Origin: an uncultured beta proteobacterium
GTDB taxonomy: Bacteria > Pseudomonadota > Gammaproteobacteria > Burkholderiales > Burkholderiaceae_C
Length of the DNA stretch: 5,588 bases
Direction of reading: 5' to 3'
Assembly: GCA_903958915.1 (NCBI GenBank)
Contig: CAJBVC010000395.1
Coordinates: 1-5,588, forward strand
Shown here one piece after another: positions 1-5,456 of this stretch; positions within the stretch are counted from its first letter, which is position 1, and every line of letters starts with the position of its first letter. A program made the translations under genes and the position numbers. The notes beneath the pieces are model-generated. The model worked only from the letters and a program-made list of their open reading frames with translations. It ran no database searches and was not told where the DNA came from.

Positions 1-1098
1 CAGGGCGTGGTCAAGAACATCACCGAATACGGTGCGTTCGTGGACCTGGGCGGTATCGACGGCCTGCTGCACATCACCGACATGGCATGGCGCCGTGTCC
101 GTCACCCTTCTGAAGTGGTGCAAGCCGGTCAGGAAATCACCGCCAAGATCCTCAAGTTTGACACCGAGAAAAACCGCGTGTCCCTGGGTCTCAAGCAAAT
201 GGGTGATGACCCCTGGATGGGCGTGAACCGCCGTTACCCCCAAGGTACGCGCATGTTCGGCAAGATCACCAACATCGCCGATTACGGCGCATTTGTGGAA
301 CTCGAACCCGGCATCGAAGGTCTGGTCCACGTGTCCGAAATGGACTGGACCAACAAGAACGTTGCGCCCAGCAAGATCGTTGCTCTGGGTGATGAAGTCG
401 AAGTCATGGTTCTGGAAATCGACGAAGACAAGCGCCGCATCTCTCTGGGCATGAAGCAGTGCAAGGCCAACCCATGGCAAGAGTTTGCACAGAACACCAA
501 GCGTGGCGACCGCGTCAAGGGCCCGATCAAATCCATCACCGACTTCGGCGTGTTCGTCGGTCTGGCCGCTGGCATCGACGGTCTGGTGCACCTGTCTGAC
601 CTGTCCTGGAACGAAGCCGGCGAAACCGCCGTGCGCGAGTACAAGAAGGGCCAGGAAGTCGAGGCATTGGTCCTGGCCGTGGATGTGGACCGCGAGCGCA
701 TCTCCCTGGGTATCAAGCAGCTCGATTCCGACCCGTTCACCACGTTTGTGTCGATCAACGACAAGGGTCAGGTTGTGACTGGCAAGGTCAAGACGGTTGA
801 CCCCAAGGGCGCTGAAATTGACCTGGGTGACGACATCATCGGCTACCTGCGTGCCTCCGAAATCAGCCGCGACCGCGTCGAAGACGCACGCAATGTGCTG
901 AAAGAAGGCGACGAAGTGACCGCTGTGGTGGTGAATGTGGATCGCAAGACCCGCAACATCCAGTTGTCCATCAAGGCCAAGGATGCGGCTGACCAGTCTG
1001 AAGCCATGGCGACTTTGAGCCAGCAGTCGGCGCGTGAAAACGCAGGCACCACCAGCTTAGGCGCATTGCTGCGCGCCAAGCTCGACAACAACAATTAA
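1..1098 (+). CDS. rpsA: 30S ribosomal protein S1, 3' part (5' end outside window)
   Basis: S1 binds mRNA on the small ribosomal subunit and helps recruit and unfold it during translation initiation. The frame is open from the first base, so the gene starts upstream; 365 residues are present. Four S1 (OB-fold) RNA-binding repeats can be seen, at about residues 1-66, 82-153, 168-240 and 255-327, followed by a 38-residue tail. The first three repeats end in a recurring block (VSLGLKQ, ISLGMKQ, ISLGIKQ) and the fourth in a diverged form (IQLSIKA). By recalled alignment to the 557-residue E. coli protein these are domains 3 to 6, so about 190 N-terminal residues (domains 1-2, which dock on the ribosome) are missing. 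Blocks such as [11 protein letters not shown] and EMDWTNKN are near-identical to E. coli S1. ihfB follows, as in E. coli. Nothing looks degraded. Confidence 0.98.
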   Translation, partial: QGVVKNITEYGAFVDLGGIDGLLHITDMAWRRVRHPSEVVQAGQEITAKILKFDTEKNRVSLGLKQMGDDPWMGVNRRYPQGTRMFGKITNIADYGAFVELEPGIEGLVHVSEMDWTNKNVAPSKIVALGDEVEVMVLEIDEDKRRISLGMKQCKANPWQEFAQNTKRGDRVKGPIKSITDFGVFVGLAAGIDGLVHLSDLSWNEAGETAVREYKKGQEVEALVLAVDVDRERISLGIKQLDSDPFTTFVSINDKGQVVTGKVKTVDPKGAEIDLGDDIIGYLRASEISRDRVEDARNVLKEGDEVTAVVVNVDRKTRNIQLSIKAKDAADQSEAMATLSQQSARENAGTTSLGALLRAKLDNNN

Positions 1099-1106
1099 CC
1101 TACTGC

Positions 1107-1201
1107 AAAGCCCTATGCTGTCGTTGCTCCGCGCTCGTCATCCTCATGGACAGGAAGTCCATTGCGGTGACTCGCTGTGGTGCGCCTAAGCCTAGGGCTT
1201 T
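1107..1201. repeat. 95-base imperfect palindrome between rpsA and ihfB
   Basis: The outer arms AAAGCCCTA (1107-1115) and TAGGGCTTT (1193-1201) are perfect inverted repeats. The central hairpin ATGGAC (1146-1151), loop AGGAA, GTCCAT (1157-1162) and an intermediate pair GTCA (1137-1140)/TGAC (1168-1171) share exactly the same axis at base 1154. Shorter matches also fall on it (GCT 1117-1119 with AGC 1189-1191; GC 1133-1134 with GC 1174-1175). As RNA this would be one long, interrupted hairpin. Four T residues (1199-1202) lie at its 3' edge, so it may attenuate or end rpsA transcription, but they are mostly inside the stem, unlike a standard terminator. It could equally be a dispersed palindromic repeat. 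The pairing is seen; the function is inferred. Confidence 0.7.
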
Positions 1202-1234
1202 TCGCTACGGTTAGAGCAGTTTTGGTGCGATTAC

Positions 1235-1546
1235 ATGACGCGTTCCGACCTCGTTGAAGAACTCGCTAGCCGGTTCGCCCAGTTGACGCGCCGTGATGCC
1301 GAGTTCGCTGTGAAAGCCATTCTGGACGCCATGAACGATGCATTGGTCCGTGGCCATCGCATCGAAATTCGTGGTTTTGGCAGTTTCTCGATCAACCGGC
1401 GACCGCCTCGCATTGGCCGCAACCCACGCAGTGGTGAGAGCGTTGCCATTCCCGAAAAGCGTGTGCCCCACTTCAAACCGGGCAAGGCCTTGCGTGAAGC
1501 CGTCGATGAACGTACTGCGGCCATGGAAGCCAACGCAAAACGCTGA
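1235..1546 (+). CDS. ihfB: integration host factor, beta subunit
   Basis: IHF-beta pairs with IHF-alpha (not in this window) to bind the DNA minor groove and bend it sharply, in nucleoid packing, recombination and sigma-54 promoter activation. The 103-residue product aligns along its length with E. coli IhfB (94 residues). Visible signatures are EIRGFGSF (44-51), GRNPRSGE (61-68) and PHFKPGK (78-84). Pro64 is the residue that intercalates at the DNA kink, and Arg42, Glu44 and Arg46 match the E. coli residues that read the recognition site. About nine extra residues form an Ala/Lys/Arg-containing tail. The start ATG gives the family N-terminus [10 protein letters not shown]; the Shine-Dalgarno sequence is weak. 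The position behind rpsA is the conserved one. No match to the IHF consensus was noticed upstream, so autoregulation cannot be supported here. Confidence 0.97.
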   Translation: MTRSDLVEELASRFAQLTRRDAEFAVKAILDAMNDALVRGHRIEIRGFGSFSINRRPPRIGRNPRSGESVAIPEKRVPHFKPGKALREAVDERTAAMEANAKR

Positions 1547-1573
1547 CCCGCTCCATTAGAATCCCTCGACACC

Positions 1574-1579
1574 GAGGAG
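1574..1579 (+). promoter_or_regulatory. ribosome binding site of lapA
   Basis: GAGGAG lies four bases before the ATG at 1584. An in-frame TTG at 1581 would leave only one base of spacing, so this site decides for the ATG start. It is one of only two strong Shine-Dalgarno sequences in the window. Confidence 0.75.
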
Positions 1580-1583
1580 ATTG

Positions 1584-1883
1584 ATGAAACACATTGCATG
1601 GCTCTTTAAGTGGTTACTTAAGGCGGCCATTTTTTTTACCCTGTTTGCATTCGCGCTGAACAACCAGCACGATGCCACGGTCCGGTTCTTCTTTGGCCAG
1701 CAATGGACAGCGCCCCTGGTGCTGGTGGTGCTGAGCGCATTCGCCTGTGGCCTGGTCATTGGAGTGCTGGGCATGGTGCCGCGCTGGTGGACGCATCGGC
1801 GTGCCGCAGCCCGCGCGCAGCGCGCAGCCGCCGCACTGGCCAAGGCCGAACCGACCCCTGCTTTGCCGCTCCATGGAACTTGA
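1584..1883 (+). CDS. lapA: LapA-domain inner-membrane protein
   Basis: This is a 99-residue protein of the LapA (formerly DUF1049) family; E. coli LapA is about the same length and is encoded next to LapB, with a role in lipopolysaccharide assembly. Two hydrophobic segments are visible, at about residues 7-25 and 43-64. They are joined by a short polar stretch with the family-typical pattern of an Asn pair, a Val and aromatic residues (NNQHDATVRFFFG, 26-38). The region after the second segment is rich in Arg and Ala (RWWTHRRAAARAQR, 67-80) and should face the cytoplasm. The start ATG is set by GAGGAG just upstream. The gene begins 37 bases after ihfB and its last 11 bases overlap lapB, so the two are probably co-translated. 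The family call is firm; the exact biochemical role is poorly known even in model species. Confidence 0.9.
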   Translation: MKHIAWLFKWLLKAAIFFTLFAFALNNQHDATVRFFFGQQWTAPLVLVVLSAFACGLVIGVLGMVPRWWTHRRAAARAQRAAAALAKAEPTPALPLHGT

Positions 1884-3030
1884 GCTGACCCTGATCCTGT
1901 TGGGATTGCCAGTGGCCTTTGTATTGGGCTGGATTGCCTCGCGCTTTGACATGCGCCAGTTGCGCATGGAGAACCGGCAAGCACCGAAAGCCTACTTCAA
2001 GGGCCTGAACTTCTTGCTCAACGAACAGCAGGACCAGGCCATCGACGCTTTTATTGAAGCGGTGCAGAGTGACCCCGACACCTCGGAACTTCACTTCGCC
2101 TTGGGCAATCTGTTTCGACGACGCGCCGAGTACGAACGTGCGGTGCGGGTCCACCAGCACCTGTTGTCGCGCGGCGACCTGAGCCAGGATGACCGACACC
2201 GCGCCCAGCACGCGCTCGCACTGGACTACCTGAAGGCCGGGCTGCTCGACCGCGCCGAGGAAGCACTGGTCAAACTGGAAGGCACACGCTTTGAAGCACA
2301 GGCGCGGCTGGCGCTGCTGGCCAACTACGAGCGTTCAAGGGACTGGGAACATGCTGCAGTGGTGGCGCAGAAACTCGAGGCCGCGGGACAGGGCAGCTTC
2401 AAGGGACGTCTCGCCCACTACCTGTGTGAGCAGGCCGCCACGCTCAGGGCCGCCAACGACATCACGGCGGCTGAGTCCCATTTGCGGCAGGCCGTGCACA
2501 TTGCGCCCGATGCGCCGCGCCCGCGCATGGAACTGGCCCAACTCCAGCAGCACCAAGGTCAGGTACAACAGGCCTACACGACGCTGATGGAGGGCATCAC
2601 CAACGCACCTCAGGCCATTGCACTGATGGCACCGTTACTCGCCACAAACGCCTTGGCCGCCGGCCAGGGCGCTGCTGCATTGCAAAAGCTCAAGCAAATT
2701 TACGAGCAGACACCGCTGCTGGATGTGCTGGATGCCATCGTCGCTTTGGAAGCTGCCAGCGCCGTGCCCAGTGCCAGCGCACGGCAGTGGTATGCACACC
2801 ATCTGGAACGTGAGCCATCGCTGGTAGCCGCCGCCAACTGGATCGCTGGTGAAAAACTCGAGCATGAACAGTTTCACCCCCACGTGCAGCGCGCCTTGGA
2901 CCACGCGGTGAAGCCACTCACCCGTTACCGCTGTGCTGCCTGTGGCTTCGAAGCCAAGCAGCATTTCTGGCACTGTCCTGGCTGCCAGGCCTGGGACAGT
3001 TATCCCGCACGCAGAATAGAAGAGCTATGA
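1873..3030 (+). CDS. lapB: lipopolysaccharide assembly protein B, TPR and rubredoxin-type metal-binding protein
   Basis: In E. coli LapB is an inner-membrane adaptor that delivers LpxC, the committed enzyme of lipid A synthesis, to the FtsH protease. The 385-residue product matches that protein in length (389) and layout. A single N-terminal membrane helix spans about residues 3-20. A tetratricopeptide-like helical array runs from about 38 to 250 (for example the helix pair YFKGLNFLLNEQQDQAIDAF at 41-60 and LGNLFRRRAEYERAVRVH at 78-95). The C-terminal rubredoxin-like metal site has Cys354, Cys357, Cys368 and Cys371 (CAAC and CPGC). The ATG at 1873 places the membrane helix at the very start as in E. 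coli; the frame is open further upstream, but that part overlaps lapA. No Shine-Dalgarno sequence precedes the ATG, so translation is probably coupled to lapA. That it controls LpxC in this organism is inferred. Confidence 0.95.
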   Translation: MELELTLILLGLPVAFVLGWIASRFDMRQLRMENRQAPKAYFKGLNFLLNEQQDQAIDAFIEAVQSDPDTSELHFALGNLFRRRAEYERAVRVHQHLLSRGDLSQDDRHRAQHALALDYLKAGLLDRAEEALVKLEGTRFEAQARLALLANYERSRDWEHAAVVAQKLEAAGQGSFKGRLAHYLCEQAATLRAANDITAAESHLRQAVHIAPDAPRPRMELAQLQQHQGQVQQAYTTLMEGITNAPQAIALMAPLLATNALAAGQGAAALQKLKQIYEQTPLLDVLDAIVALEAASAVPSASARQWYAHHLEREPSLVAAANWIAGEKLEHEQFHPHVQRALDHAVKPLTRYRCAACGFEAKQHFWHCPGCQAWDSYPARRIEEL

Positions 3031-3156
3031 CTCACCCCCCGGCTTCGCGCACTTCGTGTCGCTTCGCTTTCCCCCTTGCAGGGGGCAACGCCAGTGGCCC
3101 GGCTAAGCCGGTTCCACGGCATTTCTGGAAGAGGCACTTTACGCGGTGCTGCTGAA
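3031..3156. repeat. hairpin-rich intergenic element between lapB and rfaE1
   Basis: The whole 126-base gap looks like a structured, probably dispersed element. TTCG occurs three times in 3041-3070. Next comes a tight hairpin CCCCCT (3071-3076), TGC, AGGGGG (3080-3085). A second hairpin follows: GTGG (3094-3097) with CCAC (3114-3117) around CCGGC (3099-3103), TAA, GCCGG (3107-3111). A weaker pair is GCAC (3134-3137)/GTGC (3146-3149). From memory, very similar blocks (a C-run/G-run hairpin, then GGCCCGGC, GCCGG, then TTTCTGGAAGAGGCACTT) recur between genes in Comamonadaceae; this was not searched. The element runs up to the start codon of rfaE1. It has no T-run after the stems, so it is not a classical intrinsic terminator. 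No convincing promoter was found in it. Confidence 0.65.
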
Positions 3157-4098
3157 ATGAATACGATGATTGATGTTTCGAAAGAAAAAATGGCTGCTGC
3201 CAGCGTACTGGTGGTGGGTGACGTGATGCTTGACCGGTACTGGTATGGTGCGGTGGATCGGATCAGTCCGGAGGCGCCGGTGCCGGTGGTGCGCATCACG
3301 CGGGAGGAGGAGCGCAATGGTGGCGCTGCCAATGTGGCGTACAACGTGGTCACGCTGGGTGCGCAGTCATCCCTGCTCACGGTGGTGGGTGATGACGAGG
3401 CCAGCCACAAGCTCGAAGCGCTGGTCGCACAGACCGGCATTCGCACCTATTTTGGCCGCGATGCAGACCTTAAGACCACCGTCAAGTTGCGCGTGATCGG
3501 ACGCCAGCAGCAACTGATACGGCTGGACTTCGAGAACACGCCCAAGAACGAACTGCTGGCCTCACAGACCGCCACCTTTGAAGAACTTCTGCCCCACCAC
3601 GGCGCAGTGCTGTTCTCCGACTACGGCAAGGGGGGCCTGGCCCACGTGAGCGACATGATTGCGCGTGCGCGTGCGCTGGGCAAACCCACCCTGATTGACC
3701 CCAAGGGCAGCGACTACTCGCGCTACCAGTACGCCACCGTGATTACCCCCAACCGCGCCGAACTACAGCAGGTTGTAGGTTCGTGGAGCAGTGAGTCGGA
3801 CTTGCGCAACAAGGTGCGCAACCTGCGCGAACAGTTGCATCTGGAGGCCGTGCTACTGACACGTAGTGAAGAAGGCATGACGCTTTTTGATGCCGAAGGG
3901 GAGCAGCACGTCAGCGCCCATGCCCGTGAAGTTTTTGATGTGACCGGCGCTGGGGACACAGTGATTGCGACGATGGCGGCCCTGGTGGGAGCGGGCTTAA
4001 GTTTGCGCGACGCCATGCCGCTGGCCAACCGGGCGGGCGGCATCGTGGTGGGCAAGTTTGGAACGGCTACCGTTTCGTATGAGGAGCTATTTGCATGA
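3157..4098 (+). CDS. rfaE1: D-glycero-beta-D-manno-heptose-7-phosphate kinase (single-domain HldA type)
   Basis: This cytoplasmic kinase phosphorylates C1 of D-glycero-D-manno-heptose 7-phosphate to the 1,7-bisphosphate, an early step towards the ADP-heptose of the lipopolysaccharide inner core. The 313-residue product is a PfkB/ribokinase-family protein that aligns with the N-terminal half of E. coli HldE. Visible signatures are [13 protein letters not shown] near the start, [19 protein letters not shown] (54-61), LIDPKG, and DVTGAGDT (261-268) with the catalytic Asp267. The adenylyltransferase half of HldE is absent, so a separate HldC (RfaE2) is expected elsewhere. I chose ATG 3157: the frame is open back to a TTG at 3076, but those 27 codons lie in the intergenic repeat and do not resemble the family. 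ATG 3166 and 3190 are possible alternatives. The Shine-Dalgarno sequence is weak. The stop overlaps the start of rfaD by four bases. Confidence 0.95.
   Translation: MNTMIDVSKEKMAAASVLVVGDVMLDRYWYGAVDRISPEAPVPVVRITREEERNGGAANVAYNVVTLGAQSSLLTVVGDDEASHKLEALVAQTGIRTYFGRDADLKTTVKLRVIGRQQQLIRLDFENTPKNELLASQTATFEELLPHHGAVLFSDYGKGGLAHVSDMIARARALGKPTLIDPKGSDYSRYQYATVITPNRAELQQVVGSWSSESDLRNKVRNLREQLHLEAVLLTRSEEGMTLFDAEGEQHVSAHAREVFDVTGAGDTVIATMAALVGAGLSLRDAMPLANRAGGIVVGKFGTATVSYEELFA
4081..4086 (+). promoter_or_regulatory. ribosome binding site of rfaD, inside the end of rfaE1
   Basis: GAGGAG lies eight bases before the ATG at 4095 and within the last codons of rfaE1. With the ATGA overlap it supports independent as well as coupled initiation of rfaD. 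Confidence 0.75.
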
Positions 4099-5108
4099 CA
4101 CGCATTGTGGTGACCGGCGCCGCCGGCTTTATTGGCAGCAATATCATCGCGGGGCTCAATGCCCGGGGCATTGACGACATCATTGCCGTCGATGACATGA
4201 CGCAGGGCGACAAGTTTCGCAACCTGGCAGACCTGAAGATTTCCGACTACATCGACGCCGATGTGTTCTACGATGCATTCGCCGCGGGTCAGTATGGCCA
4301 GATCGAGGCGGTGTTCCACGAGGGTGCGTGCAGCGACACGATGGAACAGAACGGCAAGTACATGATGGCCAACAATTATGGCGTGTCGTGGCACCTCTAC
4401 CAGGCCTGCCAGAAGCGCGGCGCCCGGCTCCTGTATGCGTCTTCGGCGGCCACCTATGGCGGGGCAAACACCTTCCGGGAAGAGCCGGCGTTCGAGTTGC
4501 CGCTCAACGTCTATGGCTACTCCAAGCTTTTGTTTGACCAGCGCATGCGGCGTGAGTGTGGCGACGGTTTTCATCGCACCAAGGCGGGCAAGACCATGCA
4601 GGTGGTGGGCTTTCGTTACTTCAACGTCTATGGACCGCGCGAACAGCACAAGGGCCGCATGGCCAGCGTCGCATTTCACCAGTTCAACCAGTTCAAGGCG
4701 GAAGGTAAAGTCAAACTGTTTGGCGAATACGGTGGTTACCCCCCTGGCGGCCAAACCCGCGACTTCGTCTACATCGACGATGTGGTGGCGGTGAACCTCT
4801 GGTTTTTTGACCACCCAACTGAGACCGGTATTTTCAACCTCGGCACTGGCCGCGCCCAGCCCTTCAACGATGTAGCTTCATCGGTAGTCAACGCCATGCG
4901 TTCCTTGCAGGGACAACCTGCGTTGGCACTGCCGGACATCGCTCAGCAGGCTCTGGTGGAGTACATCCCGTTCCCGGATGCACTGCGGGGCAAGTACCAG
5001 TGTTTCACCCAGGCCGATCTCACGGCATTGCGTGCCACCGGTTGCGACCATGCGTTTGTCGATGTGCAAACCGGCGTTGCCAAATACGTGCAATGGCTAT
5101 CCCGATGA
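4095..5108 (+). CDS. rfaD: ADP-L-glycero-D-manno-heptose 6-epimerase
   Basis: RfaD (HldD) converts ADP-D-glycero-D-manno-heptose to the L-glycero form, the last step before heptosyltransferases add it to the lipopolysaccharide inner core. The 337-residue product is an extended short-chain dehydrogenase/reductase. It has the NADP-binding loop TGAAGFIGS (7-15), the block [10 protein letters not shown] (114-123), Tyr140 and Lys144 of the YxxxK motif (NVYGYSK, 138-144), and [10 protein letters not shown] (174-183). Lys186 corresponds by alignment to E. coli Lys178, the second proposed catalytic residue. Further blocks are RDFVYIDDV and [10 protein letters not shown]. It is about 27 residues longer than the E. 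coli enzyme: about eight extra near 153-164, and more before the conserved [15 protein letters not shown]. All key residues are present. It is translationally linked to rfaE1 before it and to the ComEA-like gene after it, both by ATGA overlaps. Confidence 0.97.
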   Translation: MTRIVVTGAAGFIGSNIIAGLNARGIDDIIAVDDMTQGDKFRNLADLKISDYIDADVFYDAFAAGQYGQIEAVFHEGACSDTMEQNGKYMMANNYGVSWHLYQACQKRGARLLYASSAATYGGANTFREEPAFELPLNVYGYSKLLFDQRMRRECGDGFHRTKAGKTMQVVGFRYFNVYGPREQHKGRMASVAFHQFNQFKAEGKVKLFGEYGGYPPGGQTRDFVYIDDVVAVNLWFFDHPTETGIFNLGTGRAQPFNDVASSVVNAMRSLQGQPALALPDIAQQALVEYIPFPDALRGKYQCFTQADLTALRATGCDHAFVDVQTGVAKYVQWLSR

Positions 5109-5377
5109 AGCGTTTGTTCATCGTATTCCTGCTGGTGTTGAGCGGCTCGCTGTGGGCCGCTGTGGAGGTGAATACGGCCACTGAAGCCGAGCTCGACAGT
5201 GTCAAAGGGCTTGGCCCCAGCAGCACGGCGCGCATCCTCAAAGAGCGCGAAAAAGGCAGCTTCAAGAACTGGGCAGATCTGAGCGCGCGTGTAAAAGGCT
5301 TCAAGGAGGCCGGCTTGGCCAAACTGTCCGCCGGCGGGTTGACCGTCAATGGCGAAAGCTTTCCCGCAAAGCCATGA
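5105..5377 (+). CDS. comEA: ComEA-like helix-hairpin-helix DNA-binding protein, secreted
   Basis: This is a 90-residue protein with an N-terminal signal peptide ([18 protein letters not shown], cleavage after about residue 18 or 19) and a compact helix-hairpin-helix domain. The domain shows the ComEA pattern: [11 protein letters not shown] (20-30), the hairpin [11 protein letters not shown] (35-45), FKNWADL (53-59), and a second turn [12 protein letters not shown] (63-74). ComEA proteins bind double-stranded DNA in the periplasm and pull it in during natural transformation; small single-domain versions of unproven function are also common. The length is normal for a proteobacterial ComEA. The start ATG overlaps the rfaD stop (ATGA) and puts Lys-Arg directly before the hydrophobic core. 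An in-frame ATG at 5093 would add MAIP. Neither has a good Shine-Dalgarno sequence, so coupling to rfaD is likely. Family call firm; role in DNA uptake inferred. Confidence 0.88.
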   Translation: MKRLFIVFLLVLSGSLWAAVEVNTATEAELDSVKGLGPSSTARILKEREKGSFKNWADLSARVKGFKEAGLAKLSAGGLTVNGESFPAKP

Positions 5378-5410
5378 AACAAACAACCACAGCTGTCTGA
5401 GCGCAAAGCC

Positions 5411-5432
5411 GAGCAACACCGGCTGGTGGCTC
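5411..5432. other. hairpin downstream of the ComEA-like gene
   Basis: GAGC (5411-5414) pairs with GCTC (5429-5432) around CACC (5417-5420), loop GGCT, GGTG (5425-5428), with AA bulged on the left. The eight-pair stem lies 33 bases after the comEA stop. No run of T follows (only AATT), so a role in ending the operon is possible but not shown. Confidence 0.4.
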
Positions 5433-5436
5433 AATT

Positions 5437-5453
5437 GCTATACATTCAGTAGC
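5437..5453. repeat. short hairpin repeat, GCTAT / GTAGC
   Basis: GCTAT (5437-5441), a seven-base loop, then GTAGC (5449-5453) form a small stem with one G-T pair. The surrounding text (AATTGCTAT ... TAGCTG followed by a CGC-containing block and CACGGGGGCC) resembles an intergenic repeat that I recall as very frequent in Rhodoferax and Polaromonas genomes. This is recollection, not a search result. Confidence 0.45.
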
Positions 5454-5456
5454 TGT

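Noticed and set aside
282..764. A 160-codon minus-strand frame inside rpsA
   Set aside because: It is antisense to highly conserved S1 domains, with a Ser/Arg/Thr-rich composition typical of a shadow frame.
1107..1202. Classical rho-independent terminator after rpsA
   Set aside because: The T residues are mostly part of the paired arm and the loop region is long and interrupted; termination is possible but not supported as a standard terminator.
1557..1562. TAGAAT as a -10 promoter box for lapA
   Set aside because: Five of six bases match the consensus, but no -35 like sequence is found at 16 to 18 bases upstream; it would sit between closely spaced same-strand genes.
1747..1872. Upstream extension of lapB to an earlier start at 1747
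   Set aside because: It would lie wholly inside lapA, add a Pro/Arg-rich 42-residue stretch before the membrane helix, and does not fit the family N-terminus.
1556..1984. Overlapping minus-strand frames across lapA and the start of lapB
   Set aside because: The plus-strand genes have matching lengths, membrane helices and order; the antisense products are Ala/Arg-rich with no recognisable domain.
3723..4814. A 363-codon open frame on the minus strand across the rfaE1-rfaD junction
   Set aside because: It is fully antisense to two clearly conserved enzymes, crosses their junction, and its product resembles no family known to me. Long antisense frames are common in GC-rich coding DNA.
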